Under the pieces are notes generated by a model that ran no database searches, was not told the origin of the DNA, and worked only from the letters and a program-made list of their open reading frames with translations. DNA of 64,000 nucleotides from CAZQGO01 sp964593065 (GTDB lineage: Bacteria; Oederibacteriota; JAAXVQ01), in the NCBI GenBank assembly GCA_964593065.1, contig CAZQGO010000005.1, positions 1-64,000 on the forward strand, in the 5' to 3' direction. A program made the position numbers and the translations under genes. Shown one piece after another: positions 51,399-63,756 of this stretch (within the stretch, counting starts at the first letter, position 1; each line of letters opens with the position of its first letter).

Positions 51399-53230
51399 GC
51401 CTGGTTCTCCGTCCGCGGCGCCCTCTCGGCGCGCGGAATGCGCTCCGGCAGCATAACGGTGAACCGGCTGCCGTGCTGGGGCTTGCTTTCCACGCTGAGC
51501 GTGCCGCCGTGGAGCTCGACAATGCGTTTGGCGATGGTCAGGCCCAGACCCACGCCGCCGGTGCTGCGGGTGAAGGAACTCTCCGCCTGGTAAAAATGGT
51601 CGAAAATCTTGGCTTTGACTTCGGGGCTCATGCCGATGCCCGTGTCCTTCACCGTCAGGGTGAAATGCTTGCCCCGGTGGCGGGCCGAAATGGTGATGGT
51701 CCCGGGTTCCTCGGAGAACTTGATGGCATTGACGATCAAATTGACCACGACCCGCTCGAATTGTTCGTGGTCCACGTTGACCGGCGGCAGCTGCGCGGGC
51801 AGGTCGATGACCAAGGCCTGTTTCTTGGCCTGCAGCTGGGGTCCGAGATCCTCGCGCAGCCTTTCCAACAACCCGCGCAGGTGCAGCGGCTCGGGATGGA
51901 AGGACAGGGTTCCGGATTCGAGTTTCTGCAGGGCCAACAGGTCATCGATCATGCGCGCCAGTTTTTGGCCGTTCTCCAGGGCCACCTGGATATAGCGGTG
52001 CAGTTTGGGCTGGTCGACCGAGTCCAGGGTCATCTGGGCGTAGTGCAAAAAACCGACGATCGAGGTCAGCGGCGTCCGCAGCTCGTGGGAGATGGTGGCG
52101 ATGAATTCCGTCTTGATGCGGTCCACTTCCTTGAGCTTGACGACGTCCTCTCGGACCTGCTCGTACAGCTTGGCGTTGTCGATGGCCCAGCCGGCCTGCA
52201 CGCCGATGGCCAGAAGCAAATACCGCTCCTCTTCCAGCAATTCGCGGTCCCGGCTGGCGAAAAAGCTCATGACGCCCTGGATGGCGCCCTTGGCCTTGAG
52301 GGGCACGGCCACGACCAGCCGGACTCCGCTCCTGGCCATTTCCGGCAGGCGGGGCGGGCTCGCCTGCAAGGCGCCGGTGGTGGCCGCCCGGCCGATGATG
52401 TCGTCCTCCTGCTTGAGGTGCCGGAGGCGTCCCAGAAGGTGGGGGGGGATATTCCGGTGCGCGCGGACCACGATGCATTCCTGCTCGTCGATGGTGAAGA
52501 TGGCCCCCATGGGGAACCCCGTCAGCTCCATCACCACCTGCAGGATGTTGTTGAGGAGCGGATCCAGTTCCAGGGACTGGCTGGCCGCCGTGGCGACCTG
52601 GTTCAACACGGCCAGCCGCTGGGATAAATTCTCCAGATCACAGGTCCGCTGCCGGACCTTTTCTTCCAGTTGTTCATTGGCCTCCCGCAGGGCCATTTCC
52701 AGCCGGATCTCCCGGGTGACGTCCTTGGAGATGCCGATGATGGAGGCAGGCAATCCCTCCGTGGCTTGCCCGCGCACCAAGGCGCAGGACATGAGCAGGT
52801 CGACGCTGCCGCCGTCGCGCCGTCGGATCGTGACCCGAAAATTATGGCAGCTGTGCCGTTCCCGGACCTCGTCTAAGAAGCGGTGGTAGGCCGCCGGGTC
52901 GGCGAACAGGAAATCCAGCGTCTGTCCCAGGATTTCCTGCACCGGGTAGCCGGTGATCTCCTCCGCGCTTTTGTTGAAACTGGTGACCCGTCCCTCCGGG
53001 TCCAACACCCAGATCGGGTCCGGCGAATTGGCCAGCAGGCTGTTGAGGTAGGCCGTGGCCTGCATGAGTTCCTTGCGCGCCGCCTCGAGCTTGCCGACCT
53101 TTTCATCCAGCTCGTTGTTGGCCTCGTTCAACAGCAGGTCCCGCCGGATGAGCAGCTTGGTGATGCGGTCGAGCTCCTGTGAAACCTGCTCCGGGTCTTC
53201 CAGATGGAAGATGAAACCTTGCTCGGTCAC
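51395..53230 (-). CDS. PAS-GAF sensor histidine kinase
   Basis: 611 residues from a GTG at 53230 with TAGGT 7 bases upstream; another GTG at 53239 directly abuts the FIST stop and is less likely. It has an N-terminal coiled coil (about 15-62), a PAS domain (about 60-180, NSPDPIWVLDPEGRVTSFNK), a second coiled coil, a GAF domain (about 205-360), then HisKA with H382 in IATISHELRTPLTSIVG and a HATPase domain (NLIVNAIKF, VKDTGIGMSP, TGGVGLGLTIAKRIV). It is soluble and senses an unknown ligand. It follows the FIST gene by 9 bases, so that sensor protein is a natural partner. Confidence 0.93.
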   Translation of the reverse strand: MTEQGFIFHLEDPEQVSQELDRITKLLIRRDLLLNEANNELDEKVGKLEAARKELMQATAYLNSLLANSPDPIWVLDPEGRVTSFNKSAEEITGYPVQEILGQTLDFLFADPAAYHRFLDEVRERHSCHNFRVTIRRRDGGSVDLLMSCALVRGQATEGLPASIIGISKDVTREIRLEMALREANEQLEEKVRQRTCDLENLSQRLAVLNQVATAASQSLELDPLLNNILQVVMELTGFPMGAIFTIDEQECIVVRAHRNIPPHLLGRLRHLKQEDDIIGRAATTGALQASPPRLPEMARSGVRLVVAVPLKAKGAIQGVMSFFASRDRELLEEERYLLLAIGVQAGWAIDNAKLYEQVREDVVKLKEVDRIKTEFIATISHELRTPLTSIVGFLHYAQMTLDSVDQPKLHRYIQVALENGQKLARMIDDLLALQKLESGTLSFHPEPLHLRGLLERLREDLGPQLQAKKQALVIDLPAQLPPVNVDHEQFERVVVNLIVNAIKFSEEPGTITISARHRGKHFTLTVKDTGIGMSPEVKAKIFDHFYQAESSFTRSTGGVGLGLTIAKRIVELHGGTLSVESKPQHGSRFTVMLPERIPRAERAPRTENQA

Positions 53231-53239
53231 GCCGCACAC

Positions 53240-54403
53240 CTACCCTAGCGTCAAAATGACGACCGTCTCGTTGTGGAAGAAAGAGGGATTGGCCGTGTTG
53301 CCCTCCAGGGGGGCGATTTCTCCATAGGTATAAAACCCGGCCGTCGGCACCCGCGGTCCGAGGATGTCGCGCACGGTCTTGATTTCGTCCGCGGCCCGCC
53401 GGCCCAGGACCTTGCGCCGGGCCACGCAATTGAAGACGAGCACCAGCTGCGGCGGGCGTCCCTGCATCTGGGACAGCGCCTCCATGGCCGCGATGCGGGC
53501 CGCGGCGATCGCCCGCTCCGTGCTTCCGATCATGAGGCGGACTTCGGAACCTTCGGGGATTTCGGCTTTGCAGAGGATGCTGCCGTCCTTCTGGAAGGAG
53601 AACGGGGCGCGCAGCAGGAATTCGGAGGAATCGGGAATGGCCATGCCCAGCGGATAGGAAACCGCCAGACGCGCCAGGGGTTCCGTGTGCAACCGCTGCG
53701 CAAATTCCCCGAAATACTCCTCGTAGAGCCGGATGGCGGGCTGGTGGTTCAACTCCTGCAGGCGCTGCGCGCAGGATTGGGTGACGTGCACCGGCCGGCC
53801 GACCGCCTCCCAGCCGTGGCGGACGCCCACGCCGAAGGTGAAGTCGCCGTGAAGCCCCGCGCCCACCAGCGCCCCCGACAACACCTGATCCTGGAGATAC
53901 TGGTAGGTTTTTTGGAAAACGAAATCATCGCCGGCGGCGCCGCCGATCAGCGGGGCCGTTTCGCCCAGTTCTTTTTGCAGGCCGCGCAGCAGCGCGGCGT
54001 CGTTTCCGACCAAGCCGTCGCTGAAAATCAAATACGCCCGGGAGCGGCTGCCCGCCAGCTTGCGTCCCAAGATCCGGCCGGCCTGGTCGGAATTTTCCCC
54101 GATGTCCCCGCCCTGGTCCAGGACGGCCCGGACGCCGGCCATTGCGGCCAGGACCACGCTGCGGTCCTGGGGCTCGTCTTGGTAAATCTCGCCGGCGGTG
54201 CTGCAGCCCAACAGGGGCGTCCGGGGAAAAACCTGCCGCACGCCCTGAATGGTCTCCGCCTGGACGTATTTCGAACTGGCAAACAACAGCAGAAGATCCG
54301 GGGTAAAGCCCTGGCCCGAGGAGCGCACGCCTTCCGCGGCCTGCCGCCCGGCCGCCAACCCGCCCGGGGCCTGGCCCCTGCCCACCGCGGCCGTGAAAGC
54401 CAT
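53240..54403 (-). CDS. FIST-domain sensory protein
   Basis: 387 residues from the ATG at 54403. It has FIST N (about 20-210: LLLLFASSKYVQAETIQGVRQVFPRTPLLGCSTAGEI; LIFSDGLVGNDAALLRGLQ; LIGGAAGDDFVF) and FIST C (about 215-365: VFNCVARRKVLGRRAADEIKTVRDILGPRVPTAGFYTYGEIAP). FIST proteins are thought to sense small ligands such as amino acids and are often tied to two-component or cyclic-di-GMP systems. It lies immediately upstream of the PAS-GAF kinase. Confidence 0.93.
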   Translation of the reverse strand: MAFTAAVGRGQAPGGLAAGRQAAEGVRSSGQGFTPDLLLLFASSKYVQAETIQGVRQVFPRTPLLGCSTAGEIYQDEPQDRSVVLAAMAGVRAVLDQGGDIGENSDQAGRILGRKLAGSRSRAYLIFSDGLVGNDAALLRGLQKELGETAPLIGGAAGDDFVFQKTYQYLQDQVLSGALVGAGLHGDFTFGVGVRHGWEAVGRPVHVTQSCAQRLQELNHQPAIRLYEEYFGEFAQRLHTEPLARLAVSYPLGMAIPDSSEFLLRAPFSFQKDGSILCKAEIPEGSEVRLMIGSTERAIAAARIAAMEALSQMQGRPPQLVLVFNCVARRKVLGRRAADEIKTVRDILGPRVPTAGFYTYGEIAPLEGNTANPSFFHNETVVILTLG

Positions 54404-54486
54404 GAAATCACCGCCTTCGCTTGGAAGTATCGCCGCCCGGCACACCCGGCGGACTTTTCCCGACCGCGCTCCCGGCCGGTTTCATT

Positions 54487-55044
54487 CTAGCCCGTGCGCA
54501 ACAGGGCCGCAATATCCTTTTCCAGCTGGGAGCGCGTGATCAGGCCCTCGTATTTCCGGTAGACCACGCCCTCCGGAGTCAGCAGGTAGAGGGTCGGAAG
54601 TCCTTGCAGCGAATCGAAGCGCGCGGCCAAATCCTCGGGCACCCGGCCGCAGGGAAAATTCATCTGCCGGGCCGACAGGTAAGCGGCGGCCGCCCGCCCG
54701 TCATGGTCGAGGCACAAGCCCACCAGCACGACTTCTCCCCCGGAATAACTATCCTGAAGTTCCTGGAGCCAGGTCAATTGCTCGCAGCAGGGCGTACACC
54801 ACGTGCTCCAAAAAAAGCACAATCTCACCCGGCCGTTGCTGGCGACGCTGGAGACTTCCCCGCCCTCCAGCGCCGGCAGTTGAAACAGCAAATGACCGTC
54901 CAGCAGGGTTAGATTGCCGGGCGACGCGGGTTGGGCCGTGCCGGTTTCGGTGATCAGTTCCCGGCCCGCCTCCCAGGAGGTCACCAGGAAAAAAACCAGC
55001 AACAGCAGCCCCGCCGGGAGCCAGCGGGCGGACCCGCGCCTCAT
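54487..55044 (-). CDS. TlpA/ResA-like thiol-disulfide protein, membrane-anchored
   Basis: 185 residues from the ATG at 55044, overlapping the coaX stop by 4 bases. One N-terminal membrane helix (about 10-24) and a periplasmic thioredoxin fold with WC83-TP-C86 and an adjacent third Cys (STWCTPCCEQL). The late cis-Pro is in LQGLPTLYLLTPEG. It probably receives electrons from CcdA, encoded 3 kb downstream. The CXXCC motif could alter its redox behaviour. Confidence 0.9.
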   Translation of the reverse strand: MRRGSARWLPAGLLLLVFFLVTSWEAGRELITETGTAQPASPGNLTLLDGHLLFQLPALEGGEVSSVASNGRVRLCFFWSTWCTPCCEQLTWLQELQDSYSGGEVVLVGLCLDHDGRAAAAYLSARQMNFPCGRVPEDLAARFDSLQGLPTLYLLTPEGVVYRKYEGLITRSQLEKDIAALLRTG

Positions 55045-55823
55045 GGCCGCCTCCGGGCGAACGCGCGCGTGTATTCCCAGGCCAACCTGAGCCCGTAGTG
55101 GGTCAAGTCCGGGCGGACGACTTTCAGGACCGGGCAATGCGGCAGGATGCGGCCGGCCAGTCCGCCGGTGGCCACCACGGGGGTTCTCGGGCCGAGTTTC
55201 CGGCGCATGCGTGCGACCAGGCCCGCCACCGCGTCCGCCGTGCCGTAGAGGAGGCCGGACCGCAGACTGGCCTGCGTATCGCGCCCCAGCACCGGGCCCG
55301 GGGCCGTGAGGCGCGCCCGCGGCAACAAGGCGGTGCCGCAATACAGGGCCTCCGCCGCCAGCTCCAGGCCCGGCAGGATGGCCCCGCCCAGGTATTGTCG
55401 GTCGCGGGACACGGCGTCCACCGTGATGGCGGTTCCGAAATCCGCCACCAGCACCGGTGCGCCGAACTCGGTCACCGCCGCCAAGGCGTTGACGATCCGG
55501 TCGGCGCCCACGGCCCGCGGGGGCCGGTAGGCGTTGCCGAGGGGCAGGGCCGTTTTCGGGGTGACGGTCAGGACCGGGGCCCGGCAAAACCGGGCTGTTT
55601 CCGCGCGCACGACGCGGTCCAGCCTTGGCACGACGCTCGCAAAGACGACGCCCGCCCAGGCGCCCCGCGCGGATCCCAGGCTGCGCCGCAGGCCGGCACG
55701 CAAGTCGCGGCGCGAGTCCGTGCGCGGCGTGGGCAGGCGGAAGGTGCGCTGCAGGCGCCGCCCGCGGAAAATTCCGAAGCCCAGGGTCGTGTTGCCGATA
55801 TCCACGGTCAATAGATTTTCCAT
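55041..55823 (-). CDS. coaX: Type III pantothenate kinase
   Basis: 260 residues from the ATG at 55823. Family features are VDIGNTTLGFGIF at the N-terminus, PPRAVGADRIVNALAA, DFGTAITVDAVSRDRQYLGGAILPG, and VVATGGLAGRI. It phosphorylates pantothenate in CoA synthesis. It follows birA by 16 bases, a common pairing. Confidence 0.96.
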   Translation of the reverse strand: MENLLTVDIGNTTLGFGIFRGRRLQRTFRLPTPRTDSRRDLRAGLRRSLGSARGAWAGVVFASVVPRLDRVVRAETARFCRAPVLTVTPKTALPLGNAYRPPRAVGADRIVNALAAVTEFGAPVLVADFGTAITVDAVSRDRQYLGGAILPGLELAAEALYCGTALLPRARLTAPGPVLGRDTQASLRSGLLYGTADAVAGLVARMRRKLGPRTPVVATGGLAGRILPHCPVLKVVRPDLTHYGLRLAWEYTRAFARRRP

Positions 55824-55839
55824 ATGCCGTCTTTCCCGA

Positions 55840-56874
55840 TCATGCGCCGTTTTCCTGCAAGGCCCGGGCGCCCGGGGTTTCGGGGACCGGGGTCGGTTCA
55901 TCCGGAAACAGCAGGCTCACTTCCCCGCTGCTGAAACGGCGGGTCAGGCCATTTTCCAGGCGCACGAGCAGCGCCCCGGTTTCGTCGATGCCCAGGGCCG
56001 TGCCCTCGCTGCGCTCGCCGGTTGCCAGTTCAATCGTCACCGGGGTGTGCTCCATGCAGGACAAGGCGCGCCAGGCTTCCAGGACGGGCTGCAAGCCGGT
56101 GCGGGCCAAGGCGAGATAGAGTTTTTCCGCCTCCCGCAACACCGCCTGCAGCAGCGGCAGGCGGGCCACGGTCCGGCCCCGCAACCCGGCCAAGGAAGCG
56201 GCCTTGTTTTTCATGACGCCGGCCGGCGCGGCGTTGACGTTGATCCCGACGCCGCAAACCATGAAAATGACGCGGTCTCCCGTTGCCTGCATTTCGGTGA
56301 GAATGCCGGCAACCTTGGCCCGGCGGACGATGATATCGTTCGGCCACTTGATCCGCGCCGGCAGCCCGGTCTCCTGCCGGATGGCCCGGGCGACCGCCAC
56401 GGCCAGCAACAGGGTGAGCCAGGGCGCCCGTTCAATCGGCCAATCCGGCCGCAGAATCAGGGAAAACAGCAGGTTGGCGTGCGGCTTGGACAGCCACTGG
56501 CGCCGGTTCCTGCCCCGGCCCCGGGTCTGGCTCTCGGCGGCGACCAGCGTGCCTTCCGGGTCGCCGGCCGCCGCCCGTTCCAGGGCGCGGTCGTTGGTGG
56601 AGGAAGTCTCCTGGTAGCAGTAGACCCGCCGCCCGAAGAGCCGCGTGGCCAGCCCGTTTTGAATCTCGTCCGGCAGCAGGCGGTCCGGCGACTCCATCAG
56701 GCGGTAGCCCAGGTGGGGCACGGCGGCGATGCGGTACCCCGCCTCCTCCAGTTGATGAACGTGCTTCCACACGGCCGTGCGCGAGACCCCCAGCCGGGAG
56801 GACAGTTCCTCCCCCGACACAAACCCCTCGGGGTGATCCCGGAGCAAATCAAGCAGCAGGCTGCTGGAAATCAT
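55840..56874 (-). CDS. birA: Bifunctional biotin-protein ligase and repressor BirA
   Basis: 344 residues. An N-terminal winged HTH (about 1-65, SGEELSSRLGVSRTAVWKHVHQLEEAGYRI) precedes the ligase domain with ETSSTNDRALE, the biotinyl-AMP loop SQTRGRGRNRRQW, KWPNDIIV and GVGINVN, and a C-terminal SH3-like domain. It biotinylates the AccB carrier and, by the HTH, may repress biotin genes. No bio gene or accB is seen in this window. Confidence 0.97.
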   Translation of the reverse strand: MISSSLLLDLLRDHPEGFVSGEELSSRLGVSRTAVWKHVHQLEEAGYRIAAVPHLGYRLMESPDRLLPDEIQNGLATRLFGRRVYCYQETSSTNDRALERAAAGDPEGTLVAAESQTRGRGRNRRQWLSKPHANLLFSLILRPDWPIERAPWLTLLLAVAVARAIRQETGLPARIKWPNDIIVRRAKVAGILTEMQATGDRVIFMVCGVGINVNAAPAGVMKNKAASLAGLRGRTVARLPLLQAVLREAEKLYLALARTGLQPVLEAWRALSCMEHTPVTIELATGERSEGTALGIDETGALLVRLENGLTRRFSSGEVSLLFPDEPTPVPETPGARALQENGA

Positions 56875-56877
56875 CGC

Positions 56878-57773
56878 TCACTCCAGTTCCAGGTGCAGCG
56901 GCAGCCAGGGTGCCGAATGGGTCAGGGCACCGACGCTGATGCGGTCGACCCGCAGGCGGGCGGCGCGGGCCGCGCCGGCCACGTCCAGGCTCCCGGATAT
57001 TTCGATCTGCGCCCGGCAACCGATCAGGCGCACGGCCCGACGCAGGCGCCGCGGCGTGAAATTGTCCAGCAGGATGATCTCCACGCCGGCGGCCAGCGCC
57101 TCTCGCACCTGTGCCAGCGTCTCCGCCTCCGCGGTCACCGGCAGCCGGCGGGTACGCGCCCGCACCCGGGCCACGGCGGCCGTCAGGGAACCGGCCAGGC
57201 GGATGTGATTGTCCTTGATCAACACCGCGTCGTAGAGGCCCAAGCGGTGATTGCGGCCGCCCCCGCAGGCCACGGCGTATTTGGCCAGCCGCCGCAAACC
57301 GGGCGGCGTTTTGCGCGTGTCGAAAATTTCAGCCGGTCCGCCGCGCACGGCGCGGACAAAACGATCCGTCAGGGTGGCGATGCCGGACAGCAGGCCCAGG
57401 AAGTTTAAGGCCGTGCGTTCGCCGGTTAAAATGGGGGCCGCGGGTCCCGCCAGGCGCAGCAGCGGCTGGCCCGGCTGCACGCGGCGGCCATCGCGGCAGC
57501 GAAAGGAGACCCGCACCCTGGGATCCAGCTGGCGGAACACTTCCCGGGCCAATGGAAGCCCGGCCACGATCCCATGGGCTTGAGCCGAGATTTCGCCCCG
57601 GACCCGGTCTCCGGCGCGGGTGAGGGCCGCGGTGGTGACGTCCCGCCTTCCCACGTCCTCGGCCAGGGCCCGGCGCACGGTGCTCCGCACCAGCCGCGGC
57701 GGCAGGTCCGGCCGGCTGCGGGTGCCCCGAAGGCCGCGTCCTGCGGGCCGCCCCGCGCCGGGCGCAGGAGCGC

Positions 57774-57777
<4 letters not shown>
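56878..57777 (-). CDS. nadC: Quinolinate phosphoribosyltransferase (decarboxylating)
   Basis: 299 residues. Family features are ALAEDVGRRDVTTAAL near the N-terminus, RTALNFLGLLSGIATLT, DTRKTPPGLRRLAKYAVACGGGRNHRLGLYDAVLIKDNHI, and EAETLAQVREALAAGVEIILLDN. It makes nicotinate mononucleotide from quinolinate. The first 28 residues are Arg/Gly/Pro-rich and may not all be real. It overlaps valS by 4 bases. Confidence 0.96.
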
Positions 57778-60440
<2,663 letters not shown>

Positions 60441-60578
60441 GGTTCGCGGTTCCTTTCCGAAAAATGATCTGCGCGTGCGCAGCAGGGTGGTTTCGGCCGC
60501 GCCGAGGGGGGAATCCGGCGGGGTTCCGGGCCGACGCCGCAGGCCGCGCCGGCTTCCGCGCCGGGGCGAGCGGCTGCG

Positions 60579-62483
60579 TCAATTCCCCTCCGCCAGCTTG
60601 CGGATGGCGGCCAGTTTGGCTTTCGCGCGGTTGATGTTGTTCTCGGCGTCGTTTTGAAACGGGTTTTCGACTTTTTTGACCTTTTCCCATTCCTGAATCG
60701 CGTCTTCGATTTTGCCGTTGACGTACAAGTCCACGCCCCGGTAATACGTCGCCTTGATATCCTCGGCATTCAACTTCGCCTCGGACTGGACGCCCGTCAT
60801 TTTCTCGAAGTACTGGTTGGCCGTGGCATTGCCGGGATTCAACTCCAGGACCAGGTTGAAGGCCTCTTTGGCCCGTTTCAGGTCTCCGCTCCCGTAGGCC
60901 TTCTTCCCCTGGCTGAGATAGGTGGCGATGATTTCCTCCTTGCGGGCATTGGCCAGTCCCAGGCCGTCCAAGGACCGGCTCTTGCGGGGCCCGTCCTCCA
61001 AGACCTCGGCCAGATTCAGGGCTTTCTTGTACCGGCTCGCCGCCGAGACCGGCTTGTCGTTTTTCAGAAAGTCGGCGGCCTGCCGCAGCAGCTGGTCCGT
61101 CTCCTGCCGGAGCCGCCGCGCCAGTGCGGCCCGGGCGGCGGTGGCTTCCGGATCGCCCGGTTTGAGCTGCAGGATCGCGTCGTAGGCCGCGAAGACCTCC
61201 GAGTAATCGCCGAGCCGTTCGGCTCCCTGGGCTTTTTTCATGAGGCGGCTCAGGCGCACGCGCAATTCCCCCTGGGTACGGCGAATCCCCTCCTGGGCCG
61301 CCTCCGAGGCGGGATCGAGCGCGGCCGCCTGCTCGTATTCGTTGTAGGCCTCGCCGAGCTTTTTTTCCTGGTAGAACCGTTCGGCCTCCCGCAGATGCCG
61401 GGCGAATTCCTCGCGCAGACTGCGCTCGGCTTCCGCGAGCAGGCCCTTGGCCCGGGAATTTTGCGGGTCGATGGTGAAGACCTTCTGCAATTCGGTGATG
61501 GCCTGGTGGTATTTTTCCTGGGCGAGGTACGTGCCGCCCTGGAGCAGGTAATTTTCGATGGCTGCGGTTTGCGCCTGGCCCAGCAGATTGTAGGCCTCCG
61601 CGTCCTTGGGGTTCAAGGCCGCCGCCTTTTTCAGTTCCGCCACGGCTTGCTCGTAGCGCGTCTGATAATAGTAGGCCATCCCCAGGTTGAAATGGGCGTC
61701 GGCCAAATCCGGCTGCACGGCGATGACCCGGTTGTAGGCCTCCACCATTTCCGGGTACATCTTTTTCTGGAAATAGTGCAGGCCCAGCAGGTAGTTGGCA
61801 TTGAAGTTGTTCGGATCGAGCCGGACGATGTGCTGCAGGATCGGAACCAGCTGGGCGTCGTCTTGCCGGCGATGATAGAGCAGCGCCAGACTTTCCAAAA
61901 TCCGCAACGAATCCGGCTCGAGCTTGAGGCCCTGCCGGTAGCTGTCGACGGCCTCGGCCGTGCGTCCCATTTCGCCCAGAATCTGTCCGCGCTGGAAAAA
62001 GATGTCGGCGTTGGCCTGCCCCAGCTCCAGGGCCTGGTCGAAGGCCCTGAGCGCCTGCGGGAGGTTTTTCTGATGCTGGTAGGCCAGACCCAGGAAATAA
62101 TAGGTTTCCGGATCCTTGGGCTGACGTTGCAGGCTCCGGCGGAAAGCGTCCACGGCCCGGCGGTCATCCCGGTCGACATTATAATAGATGATGCCCAGCA
62201 GCTGCTGCGCCGGGCCGTCGATTTGTTCGTGGGCGCGCCGGTCGCCGCGGTTGATCGCGAGGGCCTTGTTCAGGGCCTCCTTGGCGGGTTCAAATTCCTC
62301 CTGCTTGTACAGGGCCAGGCCGAGATTGAAGTGCGCGATCACGTCCTGGGGATCGATTTCGATGGCCCGGCGGTAGGTTTGCACCATCACGTCTTCCGGC
62401 TGATCCTGTCCGGCCCCTCCGGCCCGGGCCAAGCTCCACAGGCAGAGCAGGCAGAACAGCAACACCCAGCGCCTTGGTTGCAT
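60579..62483 (-). CDS. Periplasmic TPR-repeat protein
   Basis: 634 residues. A signal peptide (1-21) is followed by about ten tetratricopeptide-like repeats from residue 34 on (for example VIAHFNLGLALYKQEEFEPAKEALNKAL and AHFNLGMAYYYQTRYEQAVAELKKAAAL), a more charged helical middle and another TPR set near the C-terminus. It is a protein-binding scaffold and no catalytic residues are seen. It lies 4 bases after the jelly-roll gene, so the two probably act together. Confidence 0.85.
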   Translation of the reverse strand: MQPRRWVLLFCLLCLWSLARAGGAGQDQPEDVMVQTYRRAIEIDPQDVIAHFNLGLALYKQEEFEPAKEALNKALAINRGDRRAHEQIDGPAQQLLGIIYYNVDRDDRRAVDAFRRSLQRQPKDPETYYFLGLAYQHQKNLPQALRAFDQALELGQANADIFFQRGQILGEMGRTAEAVDSYRQGLKLEPDSLRILESLALLYHRRQDDAQLVPILQHIVRLDPNNFNANYLLGLHYFQKKMYPEMVEAYNRVIAVQPDLADAHFNLGMAYYYQTRYEQAVAELKKAAALNPKDAEAYNLLGQAQTAAIENYLLQGGTYLAQEKYHQAITELQKVFTIDPQNSRAKGLLAEAERSLREEFARHLREAERFYQEKKLGEAYNEYEQAAALDPASEAAQEGIRRTQGELRVRLSRLMKKAQGAERLGDYSEVFAAYDAILQLKPGDPEATAARAALARRLRQETDQLLRQAADFLKNDKPVSAASRYKKALNLAEVLEDGPRKSRSLDGLGLANARKEEIIATYLSQGKKAYGSGDLKRAKEAFNLVLELNPGNATANQYFEKMTGVQSEAKLNAEDIKATYYRGVDLYVNGKIEDAIQEWEKVKKVENPFQNDAENNINRAKAKLAAIRKLAEGN

Positions 62484-62487
62484 CGGC

Positions 62488-63543
62488 TTAGTATTCCTTT
62501 CCCTCGATATCGTTCTCGACCCTGGCCTGCGTTTGGAGCGAACGTCCTCCGAATTCCAGATCGAAGGTGTACGTGCCGGTCTCCGGGATCCTGCCCGTCA
62601 GCCCGCGTCCGTCCCAAACCACGGAGTTGATGCCGGCGCTGTGGAAGCCCTTGGTCAGGAGATTGAACACCTTGCCGTCCGGCTCCAGCACCCGCAAGGT
62701 CAGCGGCGTATCCTCGGGCAGGCGATAATACACCAGCAGCTCCCGGTCCCGCACGGGCCTGAAGAGTTTCGGTTCCACGGTCAGCCCCGGACCCAGCTCG
62801 GGAACCGGTTTCGCGTCGAGTCGGACGTCGTCAAAAAAAGCGCGCGTGTTCATGGAATACAGGCCCACGGCCCCGGATCCCACTCCCGGATCGGCCAGGG
62901 TTTTCAAGGCCTTGCCGTCCAAATCCACGGTCAGGCCCTCCCCCAGGCACTGGACTCCCAACGTGTGCCAGGAATCTCTTTTGACGTTCAGGGGCAGGAA
63001 CAGCAAGAGCTGTTCCTGAGGCTGCGCTTTTCCGGTCCGGGCCCCGCCCGCGGTCCGGCTGTTGCTCCGGCCGCCGGTGACGATCTCCAGCGCACCGGGG
63101 CTCATGCGGATGAGCGCGACGTTGGCCGTGCTCAGGCGCAGCTTGTACAAATGATCCGGCGACCGGCGCCGGAATAGGATCCCCAGCTGCCAATTACGGC
63201 TCTGCTGTTCGAAGGTGTCCGTCCGGACGCGGACCGAAAAAGAGAAATTGGTGTAGGTGCCGCGGCTCAAAAAACAGGCCGGATGGCTCCGTTCATCCCC
63301 CTGCTTCAGGACCCGGTTCGCGGGATGTTCCGGTTCGCGGACCACCTTCCATTTTCCCCGCAGGGGTTTCCAGGCCCGGAGCAGGGCGCTGGCGGTGGTG
63401 GCTTCGAAATTCCATTGCCGTGGCGGGTTGGTTCCCGCGGTTTGCGCCTGCGCGCCCGCTTCTGCGGCCGCCAGCGCGGGAAGAAAAATCACCAAGCATC
63501 CCGCCAGGAATTCTTTCCATGCACACCGGTTCTTCGTTGGCAT
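62488..63543 (-). CDS. Secreted jelly-roll (DUF1080/LamG-like) protein with FlgD-like C-terminus
   Basis: 351 residues from the ATG at 63543, with GGGGTGAGG upstream. A signal peptide ends near AAAEAGA (about 29). Residues 40-240 look like a concanavalin-type jelly roll of the DUF1080/LamG class (WKVVREPEHPANRVLKQ, FSFSVRVRT, WHTLGVQCLGEGLTVDLDGKAL, GAVGLYSMNTRAFFDDVRL), a fold used for sugar binding or hydrolysis. The last 90 residues are another FlgD-like Ig module (SVVWDGRGLTGRIPETGTYTFDL). It has a strong promoter and heads a two-gene unit with the TPR protein. Confidence 0.8.
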   Translation of the reverse strand: MPTKNRCAWKEFLAGCLVIFLPALAAAEAGAQAQTAGTNPPRQWNFEATTASALLRAWKPLRGKWKVVREPEHPANRVLKQGDERSHPACFLSRGTYTNFSFSVRVRTDTFEQQSRNWQLGILFRRRSPDHLYKLRLSTANVALIRMSPGALEIVTGGRSNSRTAGGARTGKAQPQEQLLLFLPLNVKRDSWHTLGVQCLGEGLTVDLDGKALKTLADPGVGSGAVGLYSMNTRAFFDDVRLDAKPVPELGPGLTVEPKLFRPVRDRELLVYYRLPEDTPLTLRVLEPDGKVFNLLTKGFHSAGINSVVWDGRGLTGRIPETGTYTFDLEFGGRSLQTQARVENDIEGKEY

Positions 63544-63568
63544 GACCGCCTCACCCCTAAATTCTCTC

Positions 63569-63597
63569 ATTGTAGCGGTATTTTCAGGCACTGTCAA
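63569..63597 (-). promoter_or_regulatory. Strong promoter of the jelly-roll/TPR unit
   Basis: Perfect TTGACA (63597-63592), 17-base spacer, TACAAT (63574-63569), 25 bases before the ATG. Confidence 0.8.
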
Positions 63598-63684
63598 CCG
63601 TCGTCCGGACGGCTTAAAACGAACCACCGCGGCGTGCCGGCGGCGCCGGGGCGGACGCGGGGCCGAATTATATTAAAAAAATGT

Positions 63685-63712
63685 TTGCCCTGAATGCGAT
63701 ATTGACTATAAT
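63685..63712 (+). promoter_or_regulatory. Promoter of the divergent exported-protein gene
   Basis: TTGCCC (63685-63690), 16-base spacer, perfect TATAAT (63707-63712), 44 bases before the ATG at 63757. Confidence 0.65.
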
Positions 63713-63756
63713 TATTTCTAACACCACGCATCATTCCATTTCAAGGGGGGGAAACC

